Assembly (NCBI RefSeq): GCF_946223165.1
Contig: NZ_CAMIBP010000008.1
Location: forward strand, 1 to 64,000
Source of the DNA: an uncultured Corynebacterium sp.
Lineage (GTDB): Bacteria > Actinomycetota > Actinomycetes > Mycobacteriales > Mycobacteriaceae
Reading direction: 5' to 3'
Length of the DNA stretch: 64,000 nt
Below are positions 34,964-43,494 of the stretch, one piece after another (position 1 is the first letter of the stretch; each line of letters opens with the position of its first letter). Under the pieces are notes generated by a model that was not told where the DNA came from, did no database searches, and was given only the letters and a program-made list of their open reading frames with translations. Position numbers and translations under genes: made by a program.

Positions 34964-35263
34964 CTAGGCCACCGCAGAATCGTCAGCGAGGGAGTACATC
35001 AGCACAGTAGGGAAGTCGCCGCCCAATTCCGCATACTCCGGAACGGGACCAAACCTGGCCGCGGCGGTCTCTGGGTAGCCCTCAACCACGGCGTCTCCGA
35101 TGCGGGCGGCGATGACCCCCGCCAGAACGCGCTCGCGGCTGCCCCGACCTCGGGCCCAAGGGGAAAGGGCTTCCTCCAAGAAAGCCGGCAATGCGTCAAG
35201 GGTGACCGTCCGCCGCAGCGCGCTGAGCGTGGGTGCGGGAAGTCGCGTAAGAGAAAACTGCAT
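34964..35263 (-). CDS. Small hypothetical protein, 99 aa
   Basis: MQFSLTRLPAPTLSALRRTV ... SLADDSAVA. A soluble protein with an AAARFGPVPEYAELGGDFP segment and no signal peptide. I do not recognise a family. The frame extends to 35305, but a GGA-containing stretch before 35263 makes that start preferable. It is convergent with nothing and sits divergent to the amidohydrolase relic. Confidence 0.55.
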   Translation of the reverse strand: MQFSLTRLPAPTLSALRRTVTLDALPAFLEEALSPWARGRGSRERVLAGVIAARIGDAVVEGYPETAAARFGPVPEYAELGGDFPTVLMYSLADDSAVA

Positions 35264-35316
35264 GGATGAATTCCGCAGTCCTCTGATCAAAATAAGAGAA
35301 TCCACGAGGAGACACC

Positions 35317-35930
35317 ATGACGCTCACTACCCTTCTCACCACTGCCACGCTCGTCCCCGGCGCTGACCTCCGAACGCGGCTGCGCTATCGCCGGCAAGGT
35401 CATCCACACCCCGGTGGGCCGCGGGTTCATGCGCAAGCGTGCGAAGTCCAATATCCTCACCCAGCTCAACTCCGGCGTCACCGGACTGCGCAGCCTCGGC
35501 GACCCCGGCTACGAGGTGGTCGAGGGCATGATCGAGGGCTCCACACGGCACTCGAACACGGCATGAAGGTCGGCATGGGAAGTGACTCTGCGTGCACCTA
35601 CGTCACGCACTACAACGCGTGGCGCGAGCTGGACTACCTCGTTCGCTTCGGCGGCATGACGCCCGCCCAGGCACTCCACGCCGCCACCCAGGCCAACGCG
35701 GAAATCCTCGGCTGGGGTGAGATCACCGGGCGCATCGAGCCCGGCTTCGACGCCGATCTCGCCGTCGTGGATGAAACCCCCCTGGAATCCTTCCGCAATC
35801 TCGCGCAGCCCTCTGTGGTCATAGCGCGGACACGTCATCGAGGAACCCCACGTTCGAGCGCCTCGACGATCTCGATGCCATCCCGCCCCACCCAGGGGAC
35901 TGGGTACGGCTGGTCCGCCTAGCCCGGTAA
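35317..35930 (+). pseudogene. Amidohydrolase, internally deleted and frameshifted
   Basis: The start (MTLTTLLTTATLVPGADL) reads as a metal-dependent amidohydrolase N-terminus. It then continues in another frame (GKVIHTPVGRGFMRKRAKS, GVTGLRSLGDPGYEVVEGMI), jumps near 35545 to HGMKVGMGSDSACTYVTHYN with FGGMTPAQALHAATQANAE and GRIEPGFDADLAVVDE, and shifts once more near 35832 (HVIEEPTFERLDDLDAIPP) before TAA 35928-35930. The metal-binding HxH motif and much of the barrel are missing, implying at least one large internal deletion besides two frameshifts. No active enzyme is possible. Confidence 0.8.
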
Positions 35931-35937
35931 AACGACC

Positions 35938-35978
35938 AAGAGCCCGCCATGTTTCACGTGAAACGCGGCGGGCTCTTT
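35938..35978. terminator. Bidirectional terminator built around parS site 4
   Basis: AAGAGCCCGCC (35938-35948) pairs perfectly with GGCGGGCTCTT (35967-35977). Inside, the parS arms GTTTCAC and GTGAAAC pair for seven more base pairs after a 2x2 mismatch. It separates the amidohydrolase relic from the converging ABC transporter operon. Confidence 0.75.
35950..35965. other. parS-like centromere site 4
   Basis: TGTTTCACGTGAAACG, 15 of 16 bases of the consensus, forming the inner stem of the terminator hairpin. Confidence 0.88.
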
Positions 35979-35983
35979 CGCCT

Positions 35984-36772
35984 CTATTGAAGCAACGTCC
36001 TGTCGGATGTCGCTCCTTTGATCTTGGCGAATTCGGCCATGAGGTCCTCGACACTAAGGCGCTTCTTGGTCTCGGCGTCGGCCTCGTAGATGATCTGACC
36101 CTCGTGCATCATGATGAGCCGGTTACCCACGGACAGGGCCTGCGCCATGTTGTGAGTGACCATGAGGGTGGTGAGGTTGCCCTCCTCCACGATGAGCCGC
36201 GTGAGCTCCGTGACGAGTTCGGCGCGCTGCGGGTCCAGCGCCGCCGTGTGCTCATCGAGGAGGATCACCGCCGGCTTGGTGAAGCCCGCCATGAGCAACG
36301 AGAGCGCTTGACGCTGGCCGCCGGAGAGCAACCCCACCTTCGCGGTGAGCCGATCCTCGAGCCCCAGCTCGAGCTTGATGAGCTCCTCGCGGAAGAGCTC
36401 CCGCCGATTCGCGTTGAGGCCCATGCCCAGCCCGCGGGACTTGCCGCGCTGGTAGGCGAGAGCCAGGTTCTCCTCAATGGTGAGATCGGGCGCCGTGCCC
36501 GCCATGGGGTCCTGGAAGACGCGGCCAACCATACGGGCGCGCTTGTGCTCCGGCTGGCGGGTGACGTTGACGCCGTCAATCTCAATGCTGCCGGCGTCCG
36601 GAAGGAGCCGACCGGACACGGAGTTGAGGAGCGTCGACTTGCCGGCGCCATTGGACCCGATGACGGTGACGAAGTCTCCGGACGCGAGGGAGAGGGAGAC
36701 ATCGGCAAGCGCACGGCGCTCGTTGACAGTGCCGGGGAAGAAGGTCTTGGAGATGCCCGTGACCTTAAGCAT
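35984..36772 (-). CDS. ABC transporter ATP-binding protein
   Basis: A 262-residue ATPase that energises the importer encoded upstream. Walker A GSNGAGKSTLL (about residue 40), Q-loop GRVFQDPMAGTAP, signature LLSGGQRQALSLLMA, Walker B VILLDEHTAALDP and switch-region VTHNMAQAL are intact. The D-E-H (rather than DEP) after Walker B is typical of the BPD_transp_2/ABC_sub_bind subgroup. The gene overlaps the permease by eight bases. Confidence 0.95.
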   Translation of the reverse strand: MLKVTGISKTFFPGTVNERRALADVSLSLASGDFVTVIGSNGAGKSTLLNSVSGRLLPDAGSIEIDGVNVTRQPEHKRARMVGRVFQDPMAGTAPDLTIEENLALAYQRGKSRGLGMGLNANRRELFREELIKLELGLEDRLTAKVGLLSGGQRQALSLLMAGFTKPAVILLDEHTAALDPQRAELVTELTRLIVEEGNLTTLMVTHNMAQALSVGNRLIMMHEGQIIYEADAETKKRLSVEDLMAEFAKIKGATSDRTLLQ

Positions 36773-37628
36773 GAGCCTTCCTCCTTCCGGCGCTTCCGGT
36801 CAGGCGAGGCAGCAGCAACGCTGCGATGACGAGAAGCGCGGTGATGAGCTTCATGTCATTCGGGTTGAGGCCCACGGACAGCGCGCCGAAAATGATGAGG
36901 CGGTAGATGACCGCGCCCACGCCGACGGAGGCAACGACGAGCCAGAGTCGGCGCTGCGGAATGATGGCCTGTCCGATGATGACGGAGGCGAGGCCCACGA
37001 GGATGAGGCCGATGCCCATCGAGATGTCCGCGAAGCCCTGGTACTGCGAGACGAGCGCGCCCGCCAGGCCGACGAGGCCATTGGAGAGCCCCAGCGCCAG
37101 CGTCTTGGTGAAGTCCGTGGAGACGCCAAAGGAGGTGATCATCTGCTCGTTGTTGCCCGTCGCACGCAGCGATAGGCCCAGATCCGTGGAGAGGAACCAC
37201 ACCGTCAAGGCGGTGAGAAGGGCCGCGACAACGGCGAGCAGGCCGACGCCGGCCCACGTGCCCACGAGGGCATCGAAGGGCGTGTAGACCGTATCCACGG
37301 ACAGCAGCGGAATATTGGCACTACCCATGATGCGCAGGTTGATAGACCACAGGCCGATCTGGGTAAGGATGCCCGCCAAGAGGCCGTCGATGCGGCCCTT
37401 GGTGTGCAGCAGGCCGGTCACCGTTCCGGCCAGGAAGCCGGCCACGAAACCCGCCGCCGTAGCCAGGAACGGATTCGTGCCGTTCGTGATGAGGAGCGCG
37501 GAGGTTGCCGCGCCCGTGGTGAAGGAACCGTCGACAGTCAGATCCGCGAAGTTGAGGACGCGGAACGTCAGATAGACGCCCACGGCCATGACAACGTAGA
37601 TGAGGCCGAGCTCAATCGCGCCGATCAT
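36765..37628 (-). CDS. ABC transporter permease (BPD_transp_2 family)
   Basis: A 287-residue permease with about eight to nine membrane helices (AIELGLIYVVMAVGVYLTFR, ATAAGFVAGFLAGTVTGLL, LGLSNGLVGLAGALVSQYQG). DLTVDGSFTTGAATSA and GLSLRATGNNEQM are characteristic of permeases paired with ABC_sub_bind-type receptors, including the TrpXYZ-like importers. Overlaps the receptor gene (ATGA) and the ATPase gene, so the three are one operon. Confidence 0.93.
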   Translation of the reverse strand: MIGAIELGLIYVVMAVGVYLTFRVLNFADLTVDGSFTTGAATSALLITNGTNPFLATAAGFVAGFLAGTVTGLLHTKGRIDGLLAGILTQIGLWSINLRIMGSANIPLLSVDTVYTPFDALVGTWAGVGLLAVVAALLTALTVWFLSTDLGLSLRATGNNEQMITSFGVSTDFTKTLALGLSNGLVGLAGALVSQYQGFADISMGIGLILVGLASVIIGQAIIPQRRLWLVVASVGVGAVIYRLIIFGALSVGLNPNDMKLITALLVIAALLLPRLTGSAGRRKAHA

Positions 37629-38617
37629 ACGTGCTCAGCCTGATCCAGGATCTCCTGCGGGATCTTAATGCCCTGGGCCTTAACAGCCTCGTCATTGACC
37701 ACGTAGGTGTAATCCTCGGCGATCTCCACCGGGGTGGAGGCGGGGTCCGCGCCGTCGCGCAGAATGCGCAGCGCCATCTCGCCGGTCTGCTTGCCCAGGG
37801 CCTCGTAGTCGATGCCGAGGGTGGCGGCCGCGCCGCCCTCCACGGTGCCGGACTCCGCTGCGATCACCGGGATCTTCTTGTCGTTAGCGACCTTAACGAG
37901 GGACGCGATGCCGGAGACGACCATGTTGTCCGTCGGGACATAGATAGTGTCCACGTCGCCGAGCGCCTCCGTGGCCTGCGGGATGTCTTGGACCGTCGTG
38001 ACGGTCTGCGTCTTGACCTCCAGGCCCAGCGGCTCCGCCACCTTCTTGAGCTCATCCACCTGGACCTGCGAGTTCACCTCGCCGGAGGCGTATACGACGC
38101 CGATGGACTTTGCGTCCGGGACCAGCTTCTGGAGCAGCTCCACCTGCTTCTCGATGGGCGCGATGTCCGAGGTGCCCGTGATGTTGCCGCCTGGGGCGTC
38201 GAGGGATTTGACCAGATCCGCGGCGACCGGATCCGTGACGGCCGTGAACAGGATGGGGGTGTCCTTAATGGCCTGCGCCATGGCCTGGCCGGCCGGGGTG
38301 GCGATCGCCAAATCCAGATCGTGCTTCTTACCCGCCATCTGCTGGGCGATCTGCACGGCCGTGCCCTGCTCGCCGTTGGCGTTCTGCTCGTCCCAATCGA
38401 CCTCCACGCCGGCCTCCTCGAAGGCCTCCTTGAAGCCCTTCGCGGCGGCGTCGAGGGCAGGGTGCTGGACCAGCTGGTTGATGCCGATGGAGTAGGAGTC
38501 ACCGCCGGTGCCTCCGGACGAAGAGGATCCCGCGGAATCCGACGAACTGGAGCAACCCACGAGTGCCACCGCGCCGACCACGACAGTGGCCAAGACGGAA
38601 CGAACAGACTTTTTCAT
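37625..38617 (-). CDS. ABC transporter substrate-binding lipoprotein (ABC_sub_bind, TrpX-like?)
   Basis: A 330-residue lipoprotein receptor. Signal peptide MKKSVRSVLATVVVGAVAL with lipobox VALVGC, then a Ser/Gly-rich linker and a type I periplasmic-binding fold of the ABC_sub_bind family: SIGINQLVQHPALDAAAKGF, PILFTAVTDPVAADLVKSLD, NITGTSDIAP and IYVPTDNMVVSGIASLV. Its promoter faces away from the trp operon across only 126 bp. In other bacteria this family includes tryptophan/tyrosine receptors, so tryptophan is the leading candidate ligand; this is context-based. Confidence 0.9.
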   Translation of the reverse strand: MKKSVRSVLATVVVGAVALVGCSSSSDSAGSSSSGGTGGDSYSIGINQLVQHPALDAAAKGFKEAFEEAGVEVDWDEQNANGEQGTAVQIAQQMAGKKHDLDLAIATPAGQAMAQAIKDTPILFTAVTDPVAADLVKSLDAPGGNITGTSDIAPIEKQVELLQKLVPDAKSIGVVYASGEVNSQVQVDELKKVAEPLGLEVKTQTVTTVQDIPQATEALGDVDTIYVPTDNMVVSGIASLVKVANDKKIPVIAAESGTVEGGAAATLGIDYEALGKQTGEMALRILRDGADPASTPVEIAEDYTYVVNDEAVKAQGIKIPQEILDQAEHV

Positions 38618-38730
38618 TATGTCGACTTTCTGTTGAAGAAATGTTTTCAGGTATGCAAGGCAATTTACCGGGCGATCGACAGATTAGATCACAGTTTTCA
38701 CATTAGCCACCCCCGCACGACCCCCAGTGC

Positions 38731-38736
38731 TAAAGT
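38731..38736 (+). promoter_or_regulatory. trp operon -10 box
   Basis: TAAAGT ends seven bases before the trpL ATG, so the leader mRNA probably starts at the initiation codon. No convincing -35 element was seen. Confidence 0.55.
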
Positions 38737-38743
38737 AGCCACC

Positions 38744-38782
38744 ATGAAGAACCTTTCCCTCAACTGGTGGTGGCGCGCGTAA
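38744..38782 (+). CDS. trpL: trp leader peptide
   Basis: A 12-residue leader, MKNLSLNWWWRA, with three consecutive Trp codons (TGG TGG TGG). Stalling at these codons when charged tRNA-Trp is scarce is the classical sensor of trp attenuation. It is followed by complementary segments and a terminator-like stem before trpE. No ribosome site; leaderless translation is likely. Confidence 0.92.
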   Translation: MKNLSLNWWWRA

Positions 38783-38844
38783 CCCGCGGGCCAGGTTCAT
38801 CAACCCAATTTTTAGGCTCGCACATGCGGGCCTTTCGGCGTTTT
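38783..38844 (+). promoter_or_regulatory. trp attenuator
   Basis: GGCTCGC (38815-38821) pairs with GCGGGCC (38826-38832) around an ACAT loop, followed by TTTCGGCGTTTT: the terminator form. The upstream CCCGCGGGCC (38783-38792) overlaps the leader end and can compete for the same bases, supplying the alternative antiterminator pairing. Exact partners need folding. Confidence 0.75.
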
Positions 38845-38911
38845 ATTTGCCGGGCTGCCCGCGGCTCGACCACAATAGACCTATCGATAGAAATAGACGC
38901 GAAAGGCCCCC

Positions 38912-40420
38912 ATGCCGTTGGTAACAGACGTACGCGACATCGCGTACACGCAGGACGCGTCAGCGCTGTTTTACACGCTGGCCCAGGAACACGATTCGGT
39001 GCTGCTGGAGTCCGCAGACATCGAGTCCAAGAAGAACGTCAACTGCCTGGCAGTACTCAAGGCAGCGCTCAAAGTCACGTGCCAGGGACAGCGAGTGACG
39101 GCCACGCCTCTCACGCCGACGGGGGAGGAGATGTTTGCGCGGCTCACCGAACAGTTGGCCGAATTCTTCGACGGGGAGGCCTTCGTCTTTTCTCCTTCCG
39201 CCAAGACCGATGAACGCGAGCGCCTGCGGGACGTCTCCACCGTGGAGGTGCTCCGGCGCCTCCAGCTCGACGCCGGATACCGCTCTGAGATGCTCCCGCT
39301 CGTCGCTGGCGGATTCGCGTACGACTACTTGGGGACCTTCGAGGTTCTCCCCGAAGTAGTGGGTGGGCCCAATGATTACCCGGACTATGAATTCGTAGTC
39401 GCGGAGACACTCCTCACCGTCGACCATTTGGCACGCGATGCGAAGGTCTATGGCGTCGGAATCGACGCGGATGCCCTGGCGCGAGAACTCGACTCCTTAG
39501 TCACAGTGACGAAACTAGAGGATATTCCGGTAGCCCCGAATCGCGCCGTGATCACCGCCCAGACGGACGTCGACGACCACACCTTCCGCGCCAACGTCAC
39601 CCAGCTCCAGAAGAACATCGACGCGGGCGACATCTATCAAGTCGTGCCAGCGCGCTCCTTCACGCTCGACTGCCCGGACGCCTTCGCGGCCTACCGGCAA
39701 CTGCGCGAGACCAACCCCTCTCCGTACATGTTCTACGTCAGGGGAGGGGACTACGAGCTCTTCGGGGCGAGCCCAGAATCGAACCTCAAGTTTGACGCCG
39801 CCGCCCGCCAGGTCCAGCTCTATCCCATCGCCGGCACGCGCCCGCGCGGGCTCAACCCGGACGGCACCATCAACCACGAGCTCGACATCCGCAACGAGCT
39901 GGAGATGCGCACGGACACCAAGGAGGTCTCGGAACACACCATGCTCGTGGACCTGGCCCGCAACGATCTGGCCCGCGTTGCCGCCCCGCGCACCCGTCGG
40001 GTGGCGGACCTGCTCCAGGTAGACCGCTACTCGCGCGTCATGCACCTAGTCTCCCGCGTCGTGGCCACGCTGCACGAGGACTTCGATGCGCTGGACGCCT
40101 ACCGCGCCTGCATGAACATGGGAACGCTCACCGGCGCGCCGAAGCTCCGCGCCACGGAGCTGGTCCGGCAGACCGAGGGCATGCGCCGCGGATCCTACGG
40201 CGGGGCGGTCGGCTACCTCAAGGGCGACGGTTCGATGGATAACTGCATCGTCATCCGCTCCGCCTACGTCAAGAACGGGACCGCGGTGGTCCAGGCCGGC
40301 GCCGGGGTGGTCCGAGACTCTATCCCGCAGTCCGAGGCCGATGAGACCCTGCACAAGGCGTTTGCCGTGCTCAACGCCATCGCCCAGGCTCACAACGCAC
40401 AGCTGGAGGTCGTGCGCTAA
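38912..40420 (+). CDS. trpE: Anthranilate synthase component I
   Basis: A 502-residue chorismate-using enzyme forming anthranilate with TrpG. The N-terminal LLES element (VLLESADI, residues about 31-38) is the known tryptophan feedback site. The catalytic half contains GDIYQVVPARSF, PSPYMFYVRGGDYELFGASP, PIAGTRPRG, ELEMRTDTKEVSEH-MLVDLARND and TGAPKLRA. First structural gene after the attenuator; its stop overlaps the trpG start (TAATG), which suggests translational coupling for equal subunit synthesis. Confidence 0.98.
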   Translation: MPLVTDVRDIAYTQDASALFYTLAQEHDSVLLESADIESKKNVNCLAVLKAALKVTCQGQRVTATPLTPTGEEMFARLTEQLAEFFDGEAFVFSPSAKTDERERLRDVSTVEVLRRLQLDAGYRSEMLPLVAGGFAYDYLGTFEVLPEVVGGPNDYPDYEFVVAETLLTVDHLARDAKVYGVGIDADALARELDSLVTVTKLEDIPVAPNRAVITAQTDVDDHTFRANVTQLQKNIDAGDIYQVVPARSFTLDCPDAFAAYRQLRETNPSPYMFYVRGGDYELFGASPESNLKFDAAARQVQLYPIAGTRPRGLNPDGTINHELDIRNELEMRTDTKEVSEHTMLVDLARNDLARVAAPRTRRVADLLQVDRYSRVMHLVSRVVATLHEDFDALDAYRACMNMGTLTGAPKLRATELVRQTEGMRRGSYGGAVGYLKGDGSMDNCIVIRSAYVKNGTAVVQAGAGVVRDSIPQSEADETLHKAFAVLNAIAQAHNAQLEVVR

Positions 40421-41070
40421 TGACACACACTGCACCCGCCCACCCGCACGTCGTCCTCATCGACAACCAGGACTCCTTCGTCTACAACCTCGTCGACGCC
40501 CTCGCAGGCTTCCACACCACGGTATTCCGCAACACTGTCTCGCTTGACGATGTCCTGGCGGCGCAGCCCGACATCATCGTCCTGTCCCCAGGTCCCGGCC
40601 ACCCCACCGAGGCCGGCTGCATGATGGAGCTCATCCAGTCCCAGCTGGAGAAGACCCCCATCCTGGGCATCTGCCTGGGCTTCCAGGCGCTGCTTCATCA
40701 CCATGGCGGCACGGTCGAGCCCTGCGGCCCGGTCCACGGCGCGAGCGTGCCGATGACGCTCACCCCGGAGGGCACGCGCCACCCGGTCTTCGCTGACCTG
40801 GCGGTCGACCGCGAGCCGGATAATCCCAGCTACGTGGGCACGCAGGTGCCAGTCGCCCGCTACCACTCGTTGGGCTGCACCACTATCCCAGAGGGCATGG
40901 TCTCCCTGGCCACAACGGCGACCGAGATCGGCGACGTCATCATGGCTGCGGAGACCAGCGACGGCATGGCGATGGGCGTACAGTTCCACCCAGAGTCCGT
41001 GCTCACCCCCAAGGGCCCGATCATGCTCGAGCGCTTCATCGAACAGCTTGTTATTAAAGGAGAGAAATAG
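40420..41070 (+). CDS. trpG: Anthranilate synthase component II (glutamine amidotransferase)
   Basis: A 216-residue class I glutamine amidotransferase supplying ammonia to TrpE. Catalytic Cys in LGICLGFQALLHHHGG; His and Glu in GVQFHPESVLTPKGP; oxyanion region SPGPGHPTEAG. Overlaps trpE by one base and trpD (TAGTG). No fusion to trpD, unlike enteric bacteria. Confidence 0.97.
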   Translation: MTHTAPAHPHVVLIDNQDSFVYNLVDALAGFHTTVFRNTVSLDDVLAAQPDIIVLSPGPGHPTEAGCMMELIQSQLEKTPILGICLGFQALLHHHGGTVEPCGPVHGASVPMTLTPEGTRHPVFADLAVDREPDNPSYVGTQVPVARYHSLGCTTIPEGMVSLATTATEIGDVIMAAETSDGMAMGVQFHPESVLTPKGPIMLERFIEQLVIKGEK

Positions 41071-42095
41071 TGGCCAACAACGACGCAGTCGCCATCCTGC
41101 GCGCGTACCTGGATAACAAGGAGCCCACGGTCGAGCAGGCCGTGGAGGTCTTTACCCCTCTCACGATCGGCGATTATGACGAGGTCCACATCGCCGCGCT
41201 GCTCACCGCCATCCGCACCCGCGGCGAGACTTTCGCCGACGTGGCCGGCGCGGCCAAGGCCTTCCTCGACGCCGGTCGCCCGTTCCCGGTGACGGGGAGG
41301 GGCCTCATGGACACCGCCGGCACCGGCGGCGACGGGGCGAATACAATCAACATCACCACGGCGGCATCGCTGGTCGCGGCCTCGGACGGCGTCACGATGG
41401 TCAAGCACGGCAACCGTTCGGTGTCCTCTAAGTCGGGCTCCGCGGACGTGCTGGAAGCGCTGGGTATCCCGCTCGCCCTCGACCCAGAGCGCGCGGTGCG
41501 CCAGCTTGAGGCCTCCAACTTCACCTTCCTTTTCGCCCCGGCGTATAACCCGGCCATCGCGCACGTGCAGCCGGTGCGCAAGGCGCTGGGCGTCTCCACC
41601 ATCTTCAACACCCTGGGCCCGCTGCTGAGCCCGGGCCGCCCGGAGTTCCAGATCATGGGCATCGCCAACCCGGCGCAGGGGCAGCTGCTGGCCGAGGTCT
41701 TCCGCGAGCTGGGCCGCACCCGCGCCCTGGTTGTCCACGGCGCGGGCACGGATGAGATCGCCCTCCACGGCACCACCCAGGTGTGGGAACTGGGGGACGG
41801 GGAGATCCGCGAGTATGACCTGACGCCGGAGGACATGGGCATCGACACGCACGAGCTGGCGGAGCTCGTGGGCGGCGACGGCGCAGAGAATGCACAGCTC
41901 CTGCGCGACGTGTTCGAGGGACGCGGCAAGGTGGCCCACTACGATGCCATCGCCGCCACCACGGGCGCCATGTTCTACCTCTACGGCAAGGCCGACACCA
42001 TCGCGGACGGCGTCGCGCACGCGAAGGAACTCATCGACTCCGGCTCCGTCGCCGCGTGGTTGAAAAAGCACGAGGAAGCCAACTATGGCGACTAA
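41070..42095 (+). CDS. trpD: Anthranilate phosphoribosyltransferase
   Basis: A 341-residue enzyme adding ribose phosphate from PRPP to anthranilate. GTG start overlapping the trpG stop. The PRPP-binding glycine-rich loop is DTAGTGGDGANTINITTAA (residues about 80-98), followed by VKHGNRSVSSKSGSADVLEA and FAPAYNPAIAHVQPVRKALG. Overlaps trpCF by 11 bases. Confidence 0.97.
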   Translation: MANNDAVAILRAYLDNKEPTVEQAVEVFTPLTIGDYDEVHIAALLTAIRTRGETFADVAGAAKAFLDAGRPFPVTGRGLMDTAGTGGDGANTINITTAASLVAASDGVTMVKHGNRSVSSKSGSADVLEALGIPLALDPERAVRQLEASNFTFLFAPAYNPAIAHVQPVRKALGVSTIFNTLGPLLSPGRPEFQIMGIANPAQGQLLAEVFRELGRTRALVVHGAGTDEIALHGTTQVWELGDGEIREYDLTPEDMGIDTHELAELVGGDGAENAQLLRDVFEGRGKVAHYDAIAATTGAMFYLYGKADTIADGVAHAKELIDSGSVAAWLKKHEEANYGD

Positions 42096-43485
42096 GACCG
42101 ACGCCGCGCTGCCTACGGTCCTCGAGGAGATCGTAGCCCAGCGCCGCACGCACCTGCCCGCCATCCGCGAGCGCATCGCCCACGTGGACCTGGACAACCT
42201 GCCACGCTCGGAGCGCTCCTTCTTTGACGCCCTGAACGGCACGAACCGCTTCATCATGGAGTGTAAGTCCTCCTCGCCCTCGCTGGGGCTCATCCGCGAG
42301 CACTACGAGCCGGGCGCCATCGCGCGCGTCTACTCGCGCTACGCGTCGGCCATCTCGGTGCTCTGCGAGCCGGACCGCTTCGGTGGTGACTACGACCATC
42401 TGCAGACCGTCGCACTGTCCACGCACCTGCCGGTGCTCTGCAAGGACTTCATCATCGATCCCATCCAGGTCTACGCGGCGCGCTACTACGGCGCAGACGC
42501 CATCCTGCTCATGATGTCCATCGTGGACGATGAGACTTACGGCGAGCTCAAGGCCCTGGCGGACACGCTCGGGCTCGACGTGCTGACGGAAGCCATCACC
42601 GAGGAGGAGGTGAACCGTGCGGCGGCGTTCGGCGTCGACGTCATTGGCATCAACAACCGCAACCTGCACGACCTCACCATCGATCTCACCCGGTCGGAGC
42701 GCCTGTCACAGTTCATCCCGGTGGGCAAGGTCGTCGTCTCCGAGTCGGGCATCCGCGACAACCAGACGGTGCGCCGCCTGGGCGGGCACGCGAACGCCTT
42801 CCTCGTCGGCTCGCAGCTCACGGGCACGCCCGATATCGACCGCGCTGCGCGCGAACTCGTATACGGCTCCAACAAGGTCTGCGGGCTCACATCGTGGTCC
42901 ACGGCGCAGGCGGCCCGCGCGGCCGGCGCCGTCTACGGCGGCCTCATCTTCGAGGAGGCCTCGCCACGCAATGTTTCACGTGAAACCGCACTGGACATCA
43001 TCGCGCACGAGCCCGACCTCAGCTACGTAGCCGTCTCCCGCCGCACCGAGGGCTGGGAAGAACTCGCCCTCGACGGCATCGACGCCCTCCAGATCCACGC
43101 CCCCTACCAGGGCAGCATCGAGGCCGAGCTCGCACTCATCGATGCCGTCGTGCGCGTCGCCGGCGACCGCCAGGTCTGGCGAGCCGTCGACATGACCGCC
43201 CCGAAGGGCCCAGAACTCGCCGCGGCACTGGCCGATCACGTTGACCGCTTGGTCCTCGATTCCGGGGCCGGCGGCACCGGCACCAGCTTTGACTGGACCA
43301 CCGTGCCGGACGCAATCAAGGGGATGAGCCTGCTGGCCGGCGGAATCGGCCTCGACAACCTTCGCGACGCGCTCGCGGCGGGAACGCTCGGCCTCGACCT
43401 CAACTCAGGTCTCGAAATCAACAGCGCAAAGGATACGGGACTCATCGCCCGCGCCTTCAACGACATCCGCACCTTCCACTACTAA
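42085..43485 (+). CDS. trpCF: Bifunctional indole-3-glycerol-phosphate synthase / phosphoribosylanthranilate isomerase
   Basis: A 466-residue fusion. TrpC half (about 1-255): FIMECKSSSPSLGLIREHYE, VLCKDFIIDPIQVY, GINNRNLHDLTIDL and VSESGI. TrpF half (about 260-466): KVCGLTSWSTAQAARAAGA with the catalytic Cys, IFEEASPRNVSRETA, and a C-terminal DSGAGGTGTSFDW with the catalytic Asp region. The parS palindrome at 42972-42987 encodes NVSRET inside the conserved SPR...A stretch of TrpF. Such C-F fusions are typical of enteric bacteria and corynebacteria. Confidence 0.96.
   Translation: MATKTDAALPTVLEEIVAQRRTHLPAIRERIAHVDLDNLPRSERSFFDALNGTNRFIMECKSSSPSLGLIREHYEPGAIARVYSRYASAISVLCEPDRFGGDYDHLQTVALSTHLPVLCKDFIIDPIQVYAARYYGADAILLMMSIVDDETYGELKALADTLGLDVLTEAITEEEVNRAAAFGVDVIGINNRNLHDLTIDLTRSERLSQFIPVGKVVVSESGIRDNQTVRRLGGHANAFLVGSQLTGTPDIDRAARELVYGSNKVCGLTSWSTAQAARAAGAVYGGLIFEEASPRNVSRETALDIIAHEPDLSYVAVSRRTEGWEELALDGIDALQIHAPYQGSIEAELALIDAVVRVAGDRQVWRAVDMTAPKGPELAAALADHVDRLVLDSGAGGTGTSFDWTTVPDAIKGMSLLAGGIGLDNLRDALAAGTLGLDLNSGLEINSAKDTGLIARAFNDIRTFHY
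42972..42987. other. parS-like centromere site 5 (within trpCF)
   Basis: TGTTTCACGTGAAACC, 15 of 16 consensus bases, in frame as coding sequence of the TrpF domain. Confidence 0.88.
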
Positions 43486-43494
43486 AGGACACTC

